The notes below the pieces were generated by a model. The model was not told the DNA's origin and made no database searches. It worked only from the letters and a program-made list of their open reading frames with translations. A stretch of DNA of 64,000 bases. It comes from Diplosphaera chodatii (Eukaryota > Chlorophyta > Trebouxiophyceae > Prasiolales > Stichococcaceae). The DNA lies in the NCBI GenBank assembly GCA_032358165.1, contig JAALGY010000023.1, forward strand, positions 620,001 to 684,000. The letters are read 5' to 3'. A program made the position numbers and the translations under genes. This document shows positions 21,989-33,192 of the stretch, piece by piece; position 1 is the first letter of the stretch, and every line of letters begins with the position of its first letter.

Positions 21989-24920
21989 ATGGGCAGCATG
22001 AGTGCAGCAGCAGCCAAGACGAACATTTCGAGTGCTGAAGCTGAGGTGAATGCCGTTGGGGAGACCGTCACCACTGCTGCAGCATTAAGTGCCTGAATAC
22101 CGTCACACAGTCGTGGCGCTAGGCAGACAGACTAACTCTGCAGCCTGTGCACACTCCGACAGGTGGCACCCTCGGCAACTTCCAACGACTGGTTCCGCTT
22201 TACAGCGCGGCCACACGAGTACTGGGACCACCGGCACACAAAGCAGGCGGGTCAGACACGCATCCGCCACGCCCTGTGCCCATATTGGGAGCTCCGCACT
22301 TTGACGCACACCGCCTGCTGCCAACGCTGAGCTGCTGGCCGTGGCCGCAGGACGCTGCAGCGCCAGACTTCACGCACCAGCACGACGTGCAGCAGGCGCT
22401 GTGGCTAAGCAAGGCGCCCGCCTGGGTGGGGCGCCTGGTTGCCGAGGTCGATCGTCGGCCTGACCCCTCTGACAAGGTGCATAGGCGTTGTCTGTATGCG
22501 TCCACACCAGAGAACTGCAGATGGGCGACGCACACCATGCCCAGGCTGTTGGTTCTTGTCCGCAGCCACCCGTTGCCACCCAGGAGCTCATAAGGAGATG
22601 TGCCTTTGCAGCCATGCCAGATCGTGCCCAAGGCGGATGGACATCAGAGGGCGGTGGCGCAGAGTGCGGCTCGTCTGCGCCACCCAGATGAGCACTGGCA
22701 GGTGTGCTCTTTGCAGCGACGTGCCTCTATCAGCTGGATGCGGGAGCGAGCCGTGTCCAGCAGCGATCAAGTCATTGCAAGCTGATCTAGAGCAAGGCCG
22801 ATACCTCCATGTTGTAAGGCTCCTGGTTCTTGAACATCTGCTGCAATTGCTGCAAAATAAATGACTTCACAAGTTGCACATGATATACAGTGGCAGCCGC
22901 GGCCAGAGGGGCCAGATGGGGAGGCGCTGCTCTCAGGCGGCTGGTGGCGCTTCCTGGCCGCCCCTCACACATACTACGACCACCGGCGCCCCGCCAGCAG
23001 GCAGGCTGCAGCCGCAGAAAACAGCGCGGGCAACAGCCCAGCCAGCTCTGGCCAAGGTGGCAGCGGCGGCAGCATCGGCGGCGGCGGCGGCACACCGCAT
23101 ACCGCCACTGTTGCAGCCAGGGGTGCCGGCACCAGCGGGTGCGACTTCAGCCACCAGCACGACCCCGGGGACAGGCTGGCGCTGCGGGATGCACCGATGT
23201 GGGTGCGACAGCGGGTGGCTGCTATGGATCAGGACCCAGCTGCGCCAAAGGTGAGGGTGTTCAGGTAGCACGCCAGGCGGCAGCATACAGCAGCCGGATG
23301 TCGGCACGCTCATCAGCAAGCTCGCAACAGCAGTGGGGCGTGCGCAGGAAGCAATGTGCTGCGGTCATAGGGTGCATGATGGACATGTCGCTTCGGAGCA
23401 GACTGAGCAGAAAACCAATCCTGGTGTGCTTTGGCTACAGCCAGTCAGGGCGCTGGATGCCGACATCAGCCCGCACACCCGGACGACCGCAGCTGCGACT
23501 GCAGTGCTGCGCCGGTTCCACGAGCAGCCAGCAGACCACCAGGTCTGCAGTGGCGATTTGCTTTAGCCACACGGAGGTGAAATGGTCAAGTCTCCGGCTG
23601 CATGCATATGGAAGCAGCACCCCGTCCATGTGGACTTGCTGCAACCCTAATCTACGACTAGCAGGACTTTCGGGAGCTCAAGGCGCGGGGCTACAAGCCG
23701 GCCTGGTACCCCGACGCCCTGCACACCGAGTCGGGCGCGGCGCTGTGGCTGGCAGCCGACGGCGGCCTAGCACGCTGGCAGCAGGTGGGGGATGTTTGGA
23801 CCGGTTGCCAGGGCCAAGCCGGCTCACTAGGAGATGCTGCGTCTGGCGCACCGCTTTCCCATGTAGCCTGGTATAACTCGCCAGTCAGTGCGGCAAGCAG
23901 GCATGGTGTGCAGACTGCGAGCAGACTGCTAGGCGAGCAGACTGTCAGGTGCAGCTCCTCGAGTGGGGGCCGTCTGTGCGCACAGGACTGGGGCGCATCG
24001 GAGGAGGCGACGCGGCGGGCGGGGCGTCCGCAGGCCAACGACTGGTTCCGCTTCCTGCAGCGCCCCCACGAGTACTTCGACTACCGCTCCGCCAAGAAGC
24101 GGTGCGCTGGCCCTGCAGACATGCTCGACGTGACGCTGCTGCGCTGCACGAGTGGGACGCTGCCCAGCTGCTGTTGCTCAGGTGCATGCACAGGGCCCTG
24201 TTTCCCCCCTGACCTGCCATCTGGTGCTGGATGTGTCTGATATCTGTGGTATGGTCGGCGTGCACAGGGCGTCGTTCCCCGACTTCCGGCACCAGCACAA
24301 CTCCTGGGACGCGCTGTGGCTGGAGGACGCGCCACAGCGGGTGGCGGAGGCTGTGGTGCGTCTGGACGCAGACAGCAGCCGCGACGGCAAGGTGCTTCAC
24401 ATGATGCCCATGCAGCCCCGGCTTCCTGTGATGTGAGATTGTGCTCCCTGTGGCGAGCCCACCCAGCTGGTCCATGGTGCTACGCATGGTCAGCTTCCCT
24501 CCACCGTGCGCCGCTCGTCACCCTGACCTGCCTGACCCGCGTGTGTGGCTGACGCGCCGAAGCCGGTGAAGGTCCTGACGCCGGAGGAGAAGGCGTCGGC
24601 GCGGTGGGCGGCGTTCCTGGCGGACCCCGACGCCTGGCTGGACCAGCGGCCCGCCAAGGTGGTTGTTGTCGTATCCTGCCAGGAAGCCTCTGGTGTGTGT
24701 GAGTCCGACTGCTGTTGCTTTGCTACCTTCCGGACACCTTGGGTTGTTAACGGCGTCCACCGAGAGATGTCCATGGCTGCAGGCTGCCGGAACGCTGAGC
24801 CCCCGGCACCCGGACTTCGTGCACTCGGGCGACAAGCGGCGGGCGCTGTGGCTGAACGGCAGCGCAGTGCCGCCCGAGGTCCACAAGGTGCTGAGGACCT
24901 TTATGGTTGTTGAAACTTGA
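21989..24920 (+). CDS. Multi-PDF-motif protein (OSB-like, ssDNA-binding module), no OB fold seen
   Basis: Ten exons in phase: 21989-22045, 22163-22250, 22361-22476, 22612-22701, 22891-23250, 23665-23784, 23986-24101, 24268-24391, 24563-24658, 24783-24920; 434 aa. A unit WxxFxxxPhxYxDxR followed by PDFxHQHxxxxALWLxxAPxWV recurs: DWFRFTARPHEYWDHR with PDFTHQHDVQQALWL; WWRFLAAPHTYYDHR with CDFSHQHDPGDRLAL; a half unit ESGAALWLAADGG; DWFRFLQRPHEYFDYR with PDFRHQHNSWDALWL; RWAAFLADPDAWLDQR with PDFVHSGDKRRALWL. This is the PDF motif of plant organellar single-stranded DNA-binding (OSB) proteins, which bind ssDNA through it. OSB proteins normally also have an SSB-like OB domain and a transit peptide; neither is visible. 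The acceptor at 24562 is weak. The last exon may instead splice at about 24892 to an exon ending near 25063. Confidence 0.75.
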
Positions 24921-25063
24921 TGGAAACAGGAACTAGGTGTGTATGCGGGTACTGAGGCTGAGGCCGCACAGCTGGTCACACAGAGCTCTGCTTTGCTGGC
25001 TGCAGATTCTGACGCTGCGCAGCCTCAGGCCACGGCAGCTGCCGCTGGCAGCCCCGGGTCGCT

Positions 25064-25959
25064 GAGTGCCGCATGGCTGCTGCAGCCCACGTCGCTTAGT
25101 GCCGCATGGCTGTTCCAAAGGCACTTGATGAGCATGATGTAGGCCGGACTCCTTCTGCATGCTACCTTGCCGTATGTAGGCCTACCGAAAGCCAGCGGGA
25201 ATCGAGGAGCGCTCCGGTTGGACCTTCCTTTTACTTGTCTCGCTTGATCGATGTGTCAAGCGCACCAGATTCCAGACCAAGGACGTTTCATCGTCGCTTT
25301 TTCTGCCTGGCATTTGAAACCGCCTGCTGCTGAACGCGGCCTGAGAACTGCTGATGTGCCCAAAGAAAACTCAACAGGGAGGATCATTACTGCCAGTGCG
25401 TAGGGCCAAGCAAGCACAGCATGCGTGCAGAACTTCGCAGCATGAGCACTTGTCGTCACTGTGGAAACCAGGACCTGTGCACACCGCATACGTTGTCGTG
25501 CGACGCGAGGCGACACTGCTGGGCCGATCAGCCGACACCCATCAGTTGGGCAGGACGACGCTGTGCTGGCGCATATTGATGTAAGTCCACGGGCTGTCGC
25601 ATGAACGCAGCACATCACTTGCACATGCTGTTGCGCACGCCATTTGCGCGCGAACGGAACCTGCGCTGATTGCATGCATGCTCCTCAGCACGTCTGGGCA
25701 TGCCCAAGTTCTGCACGCTTGACCACGTGGTGCAACCGTCGTCCTCAAACACACAAATAGAATGCTTCATTTCTGCAGGCTTGCCAGTAGCGACCTGCTG
25801 CCGCCCTCCTTGGCCATCTGGCACGTCAATACTTAGGCACCCGCTGGTACACCCGCGGCGCAGCAGCGCTATATGGCAGGAGGCGGCTGAAGTGGAACAG
25901 GCAGCTGACAGTCAAGTTGCGGACAGCGTGATCCTGCCGGGGGACGGCAGGGCGCCAGC
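25064..25959. other. Intergenic, no gene supported
   Basis: No phased exon is found between the PDF-motif gene and TRM1. It presumably holds the 3' UTR of the former and the promoter of TRM1. Confidence 0.45.
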
Positions 25960-28900
25960 ATGGCGGCTGTGTGCATCGCTGATGCACCCGCCGCCCCCGC
26001 CGCCGTCGCCAGCGCAGTACTTCCGGATGTGGACCTGCCTGCAGACAGGTGCGGCGCCTGATGTAGCGGTGGTGTTGCGTCCTTCTAGGTGCAGGTGTAC
26101 AGTGCATGCCTGGAGGGCAGTTGTCAAGGGTGGAAGGTGAGGGGTCCCTTCATGGTCTCATGCACAAGGCTGGCATGACACTCCTTGCATCATGGCAAGG
26201 CAGGAATGGCTCACATCGTTTCTGGCGATGAAGCAGGCGTGGGGTTTCACACTGCGCCCTGTGCGGACGTCTGTTCTCATTGTTCATGTTCTCATTGTGC
26301 AGGACGGTTCCAGAGGGGTACACGGTGCTGCGGGAGGGCAAGGGCGCCATCCTGCGGAAGGGCAACGACGTGTTCTACAACCCCGCGCAGGCATGCTGCC
26401 TGCACCTCGGCTGCTGACACTGGCTTCCATATCCATAGGACCTGTGCTGGCGGTGTACTGCGGGATGCCGGGGGGTACTGAGGGGTTTTAAACTTCGTTG
26501 GATTTCACACACAGGTGGTGAACCGGGACCTGTCGGCGACGGTGCTGCGGCACTTCATCAGGGTGCGCGAGCAGGAGCTGAGCGAGGGCACGCTGAACAA
26601 GCAGAAGCGGGCGCGCGGCACGCCGCCCGCCCCGCCCAAGCAGCCTGTCGAGCCCGGGCAGCCGGTGAGACTGGCGGGGTTGCTCTGCAAGTGGGCCGCT
26701 GGCAGGGCATAAAGATAAAACAGTCGTGATGTCGTGGTGGGTCAGCGTAAGGCTTGCTTTCCCAAAGCAGGACCCTTTGCCCATCGTCATTCCATGTTTG
26801 AAGCACAACGCTTGTGCAAATTCCAATTGGTGCAGAAGGGCGCCCGGGTGCTGGAGGGGCTCGCCGCCTCGGGGCTGCGCTCCATCCGGTATGCGCTGGA
26901 GATCGACGGCATCTCGCGCATCGACGCAAACGACCTGGACGGCGCCGTGGTCGAGGTGCTGTCTCGTTTGTTGAGACGACCTCACCAGTTGTCACCCTTG
27001 TGTATCAGACGTGTCGGCATGCAGGCGTGCCTGCAGCATCGCCCCCGCCGGCAAGCAACACTCAGAACCAAGCAGCTACAAGTGTTGCACAGCAGCTCGG
27101 GGGATGTGTGTGCAGGCGATGAAGCGCAATCTGGCGTTCAACGGCGGCGCGGCGGCGGCTAAGGTGCGGCCGCAGCAGGGCGACGCCCGCATCGTCATGA
27201 TGCAGAACGCTGGGGTGCGCACAACAAACTCAACACTGTGTGACGCCCAAGCCACATGATGCATGTCGTGATCTGCATGACCATGCACCCATCTTGACAG
27301 CCTTGAGACGCGTGTCCGTCTGCAATTCGCCTGAGCAATGATACAAGCGGCATGCTGCAGCTATCTGCCGTGTGAAGCAGACGTGCCGCTGTTGTACAGG
27401 AGTACGAGGCGGTGGACCTGGACCCGTACGGCACCCCGGCGCAGCTGCTGGACAGCGCGGTGCAGGCCGTCAGCGAGGGCGGCCTCCTCCTCATCACCGC
27501 CACCGACATGGCGGGTGTGGCCCCGTCAGCAATCAGGGCCACATTGTTGTTAAAAATTTGTTGATTGTTTCTATCAGCAAGGGCGGCCTGCTGCTCGTCA
27601 CCGCCACCGACATGGCGGGTGCGGCCCCGGCATCTGTCAGCGGACCTAAAACCATCGTGGGCCCGAGCCTGCTGTGGTGTTGGTTGCAAGCTGTGCCAAC
27701 AGCATGGTCTGCAGCCGCTGCCCGGCTTCCCGCAGTCCCTGGCAGCAGCTTGCAGCCTCACTGGGTGTGCGGCGGTGCTGCTGTGCAATGAGGCGCTCAC
27801 CAGCCACTGCCCCACCTGCGCAGTGCTGTGCGGCAACAATGGCGAGGCGTGCTGGGCCAAGTACGGGGCGTACCCCCTGCACCGCCCCTACTGCCACGAG
27901 ATGGCGCTGCGCATCCTGCTGGCCTCCATCGAGTCGCACGCCAACCGGTACAAGCGGCACATCGTGCCGGTGCTCTCCCTCAGCATCGACTTCTATGTTC
28001 GGGTGAGCTGCAGGACATTCAATTATAGCATGTATGTTGCGCCATTGCATATTGAGGGTTGCCCGCCCCTTCCTTGTCACATTGTTGCGCGTCCACTCCT
28101 TTGATGATTGTTGCCAGAGCCACACATTGGCGTGGCAGGGAGGCTTGCCTTACAGCAATGCCACTGTCGCTATCTCCATGTGGCTGAGGGGTCTGTGGCA
28201 TGCCTGTTGCTGCCCACAAGAGCAGCTCGGTCAACGAGCTCTTTTGTGGTTTGCCATCAGACTGGTTCAGACCCTGCACAACTACTTGGCCAGCCGATCG
28301 CCAGGAGCCAGCGGAAGGCTCCAACGTGCTGGTCATGTCGGGTCGTGCTGTCTGCAGGTGTTTGTGCGGGTGTACACCTCAGCAGCAGCCGTGAAGGACA
28401 GCCCCTCCAAGCTGGCGTATGTGTTTCAGTCAACAGGGTGTGACGCCTTCTACTTCCAGCGCGTGGGGCGCAAGGTATATCACACAACCATTGTGTGATG
28501 ACACACCACACAGATCTCCGGAGTTTAACCTCAACAAGAACAGCACATGGCATGCTGGACAGCAACAAAGGGGCCCTTCAGTTGCTTTCGTCATATCAGG
28601 CTCTCCATGTTGAACAGTGCGCTCAGCGTCAGTGATGCTGCCACGCAGCAAACGAAGGGCGCCAGCGTGAAGTTCCAGCCGGGCGCGGGGCCCAGCGTGC
28701 CGCAGAAGTGCCCGCACACCGGCTCCGGCTTCCTGATGGGCGGCCCCTTCTGGGTGGAGCCGCTCCACGACCCCGCCTGGATCGCCGCCATCCTGGCCTC
28801 CGTCAAGGTGCGCCCATTGGTATATCAGCTCCCACAACTGCGGGCGCATGAGCTGTTGCCACTTGCCAGATGTCAGAAGTCCCGAGTCCCATGTGGGCAC

Positions 28901-30504
28901 CTGACGGCAGTTTGGTCGTGTTCTGACGCCTTCTGGCCCTGGCTTGTGATACTTCCCCACGCCGCCGCCCATCTGCAGAACTGAGACGGGAGCTGGCTGT
29001 CTGGTAGGGTCTCCTGAGTTGGTCAGATGCAGGCAGGCAAGGGGTGGGCTGCCTGCGAGACATGCCATAATGTGGTCGACGTTGCCTCACACTTCCTGGT
29101 GCGCCCCTGGCTGCAGGAGCGGCAGGCGGAGCTGGGGGCGTTTGAGCGGGTGCGGGGGGTGCTGCAGGCGGCGGGGGAGGAGCTGCACGACTGCCCCCTG
29201 TACCTGGACCTGCACTCCGTATGCGCCAGCCTCAAGTGCACGCCCATGAAGCACGACGTCTTCCGCTCCGCGCTGCTCAATGCGGGTCAGTCACCGCCTG
29301 ATCATTTCCTCTGCTCGAGTCAGGTTCCGGAGGGTGTGCGTGTGGCAACTGTTGCCTGGCATCACAGCTCCTTCCTTGTTGCCCTGACACATCATAGGGT
29401 GAGTCACATAGAAGGTTCAAGCACGACAACTGTGTTATGTGACGGTTTCTCTGACCTGGCCGCAGGCTACAGGGTGTCCGGCACGCACGCCAACCCGCTG
29501 GGCATGAAGACGGATGCGCCGTGGGACGTCATCTGGGACGTCATGCGTGCCTGGGTGGCCGACCACCCCGTCAAGAAGCAGGTGCAGTGCCTTGCAGGCC
29601 TGTGGAGGGTTGTGCCTGCCTCCTGTGACATTGCATCAACAACTGCAGCACGAACCCTTGTAGCACTGCTGATGGAGCACCCTGCACTTGCCTACAGTGC
29701 CAGTGTGCGATTGACGCATCACCGCAGACCTACTGAAGCGGCCGCTGCAGCATCAGCAGGCTTTCCAGCTCTAATGGTGCCCCCGTGCAAATCCTCAAGC
29801 AGCCTCTGCACGGTTGCAGGACCCAGAGTCAGCGGCTGCCAAGATCCTGGCGGTGGAGCCGACGCTGAAGGTCAACTTCTCGAGGGCCAGTGGCGCCCTG
29901 CACCGCGCGCCGAACGACAAGGTGCGGATCACTGTCACGCTACAGCACCTCCTGCATGCTGCGGCGCTGTGGTACCGCCGTCTCTGCATGCCAGCTGGGT
30001 TTCCTGCTGTTCAGATGCTGAGAAAGGCAGACTGAAGAGTTGTCGAGCATGTGTAGACATAGGCAGGGGCACCTGCATGCGTCCCAGGATCTGCAGTGCA
30101 TGCATGCTGTGTGACCAGCAGCAGGCTCGTAGTCAGCAACGCTACGGGCTCGGGTGCAGGTGGCGCGGTTCCTGCCCAACCCAGAGAAGAACTGGGGCCC
30201 CAAGCCCAAGCACGGCCGCACGCTCAAGGTGGCGATTGCTACTACTTGAGCTCTGTATTGCCAAGGCTCACCACAAACCAGGAAGATCACTACCAGAGTC
30301 TGGCTGACGAGCCACGTGGATGCAGGAGGTGGTGCCTGCAGCGGCAGTGCCGCAGGTCGAGCGGTCCTCTGGGGCAGCGGCGCCAGCGGCGGACCCAGGG
30401 TCAGCTGGCACCCAGGCACGGGCGTCGTCAGCAGGGGAGACGGCGGAGAGCGTCCCCATGGGCGCAGCCGCGAAGCCTGCCGCATCAGTGATGCAAAGCA
30501 GCAC

Positions 30505-30548
<44 letters not shown>

Positions 30549-30595
30549 GGCAGCGGCATCTGCAGGCTGCAAGGGACGCAGAAATGTCAGAATGA
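25960..30595 (+). CDS. TRM1: tRNA (guanine26-N2)-dimethyltransferase
   Basis: Fourteen phased exons: 25960-26048, 26303-26390, 26515-26664, 26836-26955, 27116-27214, 27400-27514, 27824-28002, 28358-28474, 28649-28807, 29117-29285, 29466-29581, 29820-29921, 30160-30228, 30326-30595; 613 aa. TRM1 makes N2,N2-dimethylguanosine at tRNA position 26 using SAM. Diagnostic blocks: [13 protein letters not shown] and DVFYNPAQ at the N-terminus, SAM loop [36 protein letters not shown], and [22 protein letters not shown]-terminal region: [37 protein letters not shown], then a low-complexity tail with 14 glutamines. Two cysteines of the usual zinc site appear replaced (QSTGC; CPHTG). Intron 2 uses a GC donor. 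A partial copy of exon 6 lies in intron 6. No clear organelle signal, so nuclear, cytosolic or mitochondrial location is open. Confidence 0.95.
27470..27629 (+). repeat. Partial duplication of TRM1 exon 6 end
   Basis: 27470-27525 and 27574-27629 are near-identical 56-bp segments. Each encodes GGLLL(I/V)TATDMA and carries its donor site. The offset of 104 bp is not a multiple of three. Using the second donor, or splicing copy 2 in as an extra exon, breaks the frame, so the first donor is taken as functional. Confidence 0.85.
30506..30547 (+). repeat. CAG/CAA trinucleotide repeat coding 14 Gln in TRM1
   Basis: Fourteen consecutive Gln codons, CAG except for one CAA, in the last exon of TRM1. 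Likely length-polymorphic. Confidence 0.9.
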
Positions 30596-30998
30596 TCGTT
30601 GCTGGGTTGGTGTCCAACCGACAAGCTGGTTTGGAAGCTGCAAACGAGCAAAGGCAGGAATGTCATACATGAATCAAGTACCGGCTTCAGGTCGAGGCAC
30701 GGCATGGTCATGCTGGGATTCATGCATCTTGTCATACACTGGTCCGATACCAGATGATCTCGTGACACAACAACGGACAGGCCCTGATGGGTGATTCAGG
30801 CGATCTTGTTGCTGGCCAGATGGCAGAAACACGATTGCGATGCATCGTACTCTCTCTGTTCAGGCCTTTACTCACATTCGTGTTATGCCTGCTGCCAGCT
30901 AAACGCAGCAAAGCCCTTCTCTGCAGCAGCTGCCAGCTACTGCTGGCGGAAATAACTACGGCTGTCGCACTCTTTCGACTACAAGCCAAAGAAACAGC
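30596..30998. other. Short intergenic region
   Basis: 3' UTR of TRM1 and promoter of the small secreted protein gene. Nothing else is seen. Confidence 0.45.
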
Positions 30999-32156
30999 AT
31001 GGTTCGAAGCGGGAGCCTGGTTGACTTGATCCTCGTCGCAAGCCTGCTGAGCCAATGTGCAGGTGCAGCAGATATATCTATAATGTGCAGAAAGCAGGCG
31101 CTCATCTGCTTTAGGTTGCAGGACGTTGTAACATGTTGTATTCTGGCACCTTCACATTCGAGTGAGTGTGGTGATGATGTCGATGATCGATCGTGAGCAG
31201 CAGCCAGACGTCGAGCTTGCTGCATTCGGAAGCAGCAGCATCTGGCGTTGGTTGTGTATTCCTTCCACGTGGGTCGTCTGTCAGCCATCAAGGTGCAGTG
31301 AAGCATGCACGCAGGGCAGCCACCAAAGGCGCCTGCCAAGGAGCCGGCCAAAGCCGCTGCTGCGTCCACTGTGCCCGTCAAGTCTGGCACCCCTGCTGAG
31401 GGCGGTATCGCCGCGGCTGCTGCGTCTGATGTCCCGCTGAAGGGTGGACCAGTCCCTTCGCCCCCGCCGCCCCCGCCGCCACCGCCACCTGGCGGCGTGC
31501 TGTCAAGCCCGAGCCCGGTGTGCTTGCGTGTGCAAGTTTTGCCTACTTTCAGCTTGATTGCACCATTACGCTGCCTGACATGTGTAATATGGTGCTAGAG
31601 AAACTGAAGATGCGTAACTGCTTGGCACGCTTGACGGGATGCACGGTAACATTGTAGATGTATGGACCATCTACTGCACTGCGTGGGTTACAAGCAGACG
31701 CATGTTCGTCTGTGCAGTTCCAAGGCCCCTGCTCAAGCATCTCGCAGTGCCTGTACGGCAACGATGAGAGCATCGGCGTCGGTGAGCGAGTGGGCTGCTC
31801 AACACTTGAGGAGCGAGGGATCTGCATACCAAGACCGAACCCTACGTACACCCCTGACAGCAATCGGCGACACTGACCATATGAATTTGTCATGTGCAGA
31901 CTGTTCCTGCAACCATCAGGTGGCATTGCTTGGGTGTTTTTGCACAGATCGTGACTGGCATCTTTGCACCTCTACAGGCCCTACTTTGCTGATTATCAAT
32001 GACCATCCTGTCTTACCTGCAGAATCCTGCCGCCTGTTCTGGCAGCGTCTGCTGCATCACTGATGCCCTGGCTGGACCGCGCTGCTCTGAGAACCTGGAC
32101 TGCTGCGGCAGCAAGACCTGCGACACCGCCACCGGCATTTGCGCCACCGTCCTGTG
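30999..32156 (+). CDS. Small secreted Pro-rich / Cys-rich protein, unknown function
   Basis: Five exons in phase: 30999-31062, 31315-31517, 31718-31781, 31900-31919, 32025-32156; 160 aa. A signal peptide (LVDLILVASLLSQCAG) precedes an Ala/Lys/Pro linker with a run of ten prolines. A compact domain with 12 cysteines follows: GPCSSISQCLYGNDES, the 20-nt exon DCSCNHQ, then ACSGSVCCITDALAG, RCSENLDCCGSKTC and GICATVL at the end. The two CC pairs and dense spacing suggest a disulfide-knotted fold. The proline run suggests a wall-linked stalk. I do not recognise the family. Probably secreted or wall-bound, like the expansins and amine oxidase nearby. The model rests on phase consistency across a tiny exon, so boundaries could shift. 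Confidence 0.6.
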
Positions 32157-33192
32157 AAAACTAGGTCAGCCCTACAAGCAATATGCATGCCGTGCAACTG
32201 TCGGTTAAAACCAAGGTACACTGGCCCAGCGTCTGTAGAATAGGACAGTTGCAACCTTGGTTTTAACCCTTAACCAAGGTACACTGGCCCAGCGTCTGTA
32301 GAACAGGACAGTTGCAACAGTTTGAGACTTGGCAGCATGGGCCCTTCGTGAGTGAATGTCAGTGTGGTGAATTTGCCTTGAGAAACAGAGGCTCACCGAA
32401 GTCCTTCGGCCATGTCAAATGCAGGCAAAGCGGCAGGGGCAGTTCGTGCCTGGCTTCAGAGAAGGCTGCTTGTGCAGCAGCAAGCCCTGCGCCCTACCAT
32501 CGGAAGACATGGTGCATGAAGCGGGCAGGCATGAAACAGAAGAGGGATGCAGCACACGCCACAAATAGACCAACATGTATGACATGACATCGATCAAAGG
32601 CCCAGCGCACATGGTGCAAGACGGATGTATGGTCGATCGTAAGTTTGGACGGTCAGCATGACACCCTGATTATATGGGTTCAGACCACACATGCAGAACA
32701 ACCTACCAGCAAGCCTGGCAGCTGTTTGATCGTGCACATGGACTACGGACGCCAAAGGCTGCGGCGCCATTAGTGTACAGCCATCATGAGTGAAGATCGT
32801 ATTAGCCACATAAGTCACAAACAACGATGCCTATGCCGCAACAAAACCCAACTCTTTCATTGTGCATGTTGATGCTGCTTGCATCAACAAAACGCAAACG
32901 ATGCATCCAACATGCAACAGGTCAGTGTGCCAATCTGGCTAGGTGGCTACATTCCCTCTATTCCAGTGCTTGTCACAGCATGTGTCTATTGACGCTGGCA
33001 GCCACCGTACCTCGTTCCGTGCAACCGCTAATGAGTGCCGTTCGATGCTTGTACTCATCATGACATGTCTCCTGCTGCGTTGTGCTGTCAACGCTTGTCT
33101 ACACCAGTAGTGGCCGCGGACACACGGTGTGACCCACTATCTGCCACCACATGTGACCCATTTATCTGCCAGTGTTCGGAAGCCCTGCGCCT
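32157..33192. other. Intergenic with local repeats
   Basis: It lies between the small secreted protein (+) and the 3' end of the copper amine oxidase (-). It contains the repeat structure at 32203-32318; nothing else is recognised. Confidence 0.5.
32203..32318. repeat. 63-bp tandem repeat overlapping a perfect inverted repeat
   Basis: 32209-32255 and 32272-32318 are direct copies of a 47-bp segment with one visible mismatch, period 63 bp. The 15-bp segment 32203-32217 is an exact reverse complement of 32254-32268, so transcripts could fold into a stem with a 36-nt loop. It starts 47 bp after the stop of the upstream gene. Confidence 0.9.

Noticed and set aside
29027..30307. 426-codon plus-strand open frame
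   Set aside because: It reads through TRM1 introns. The spliced TRM1 frame has the family motifs and correct phases.
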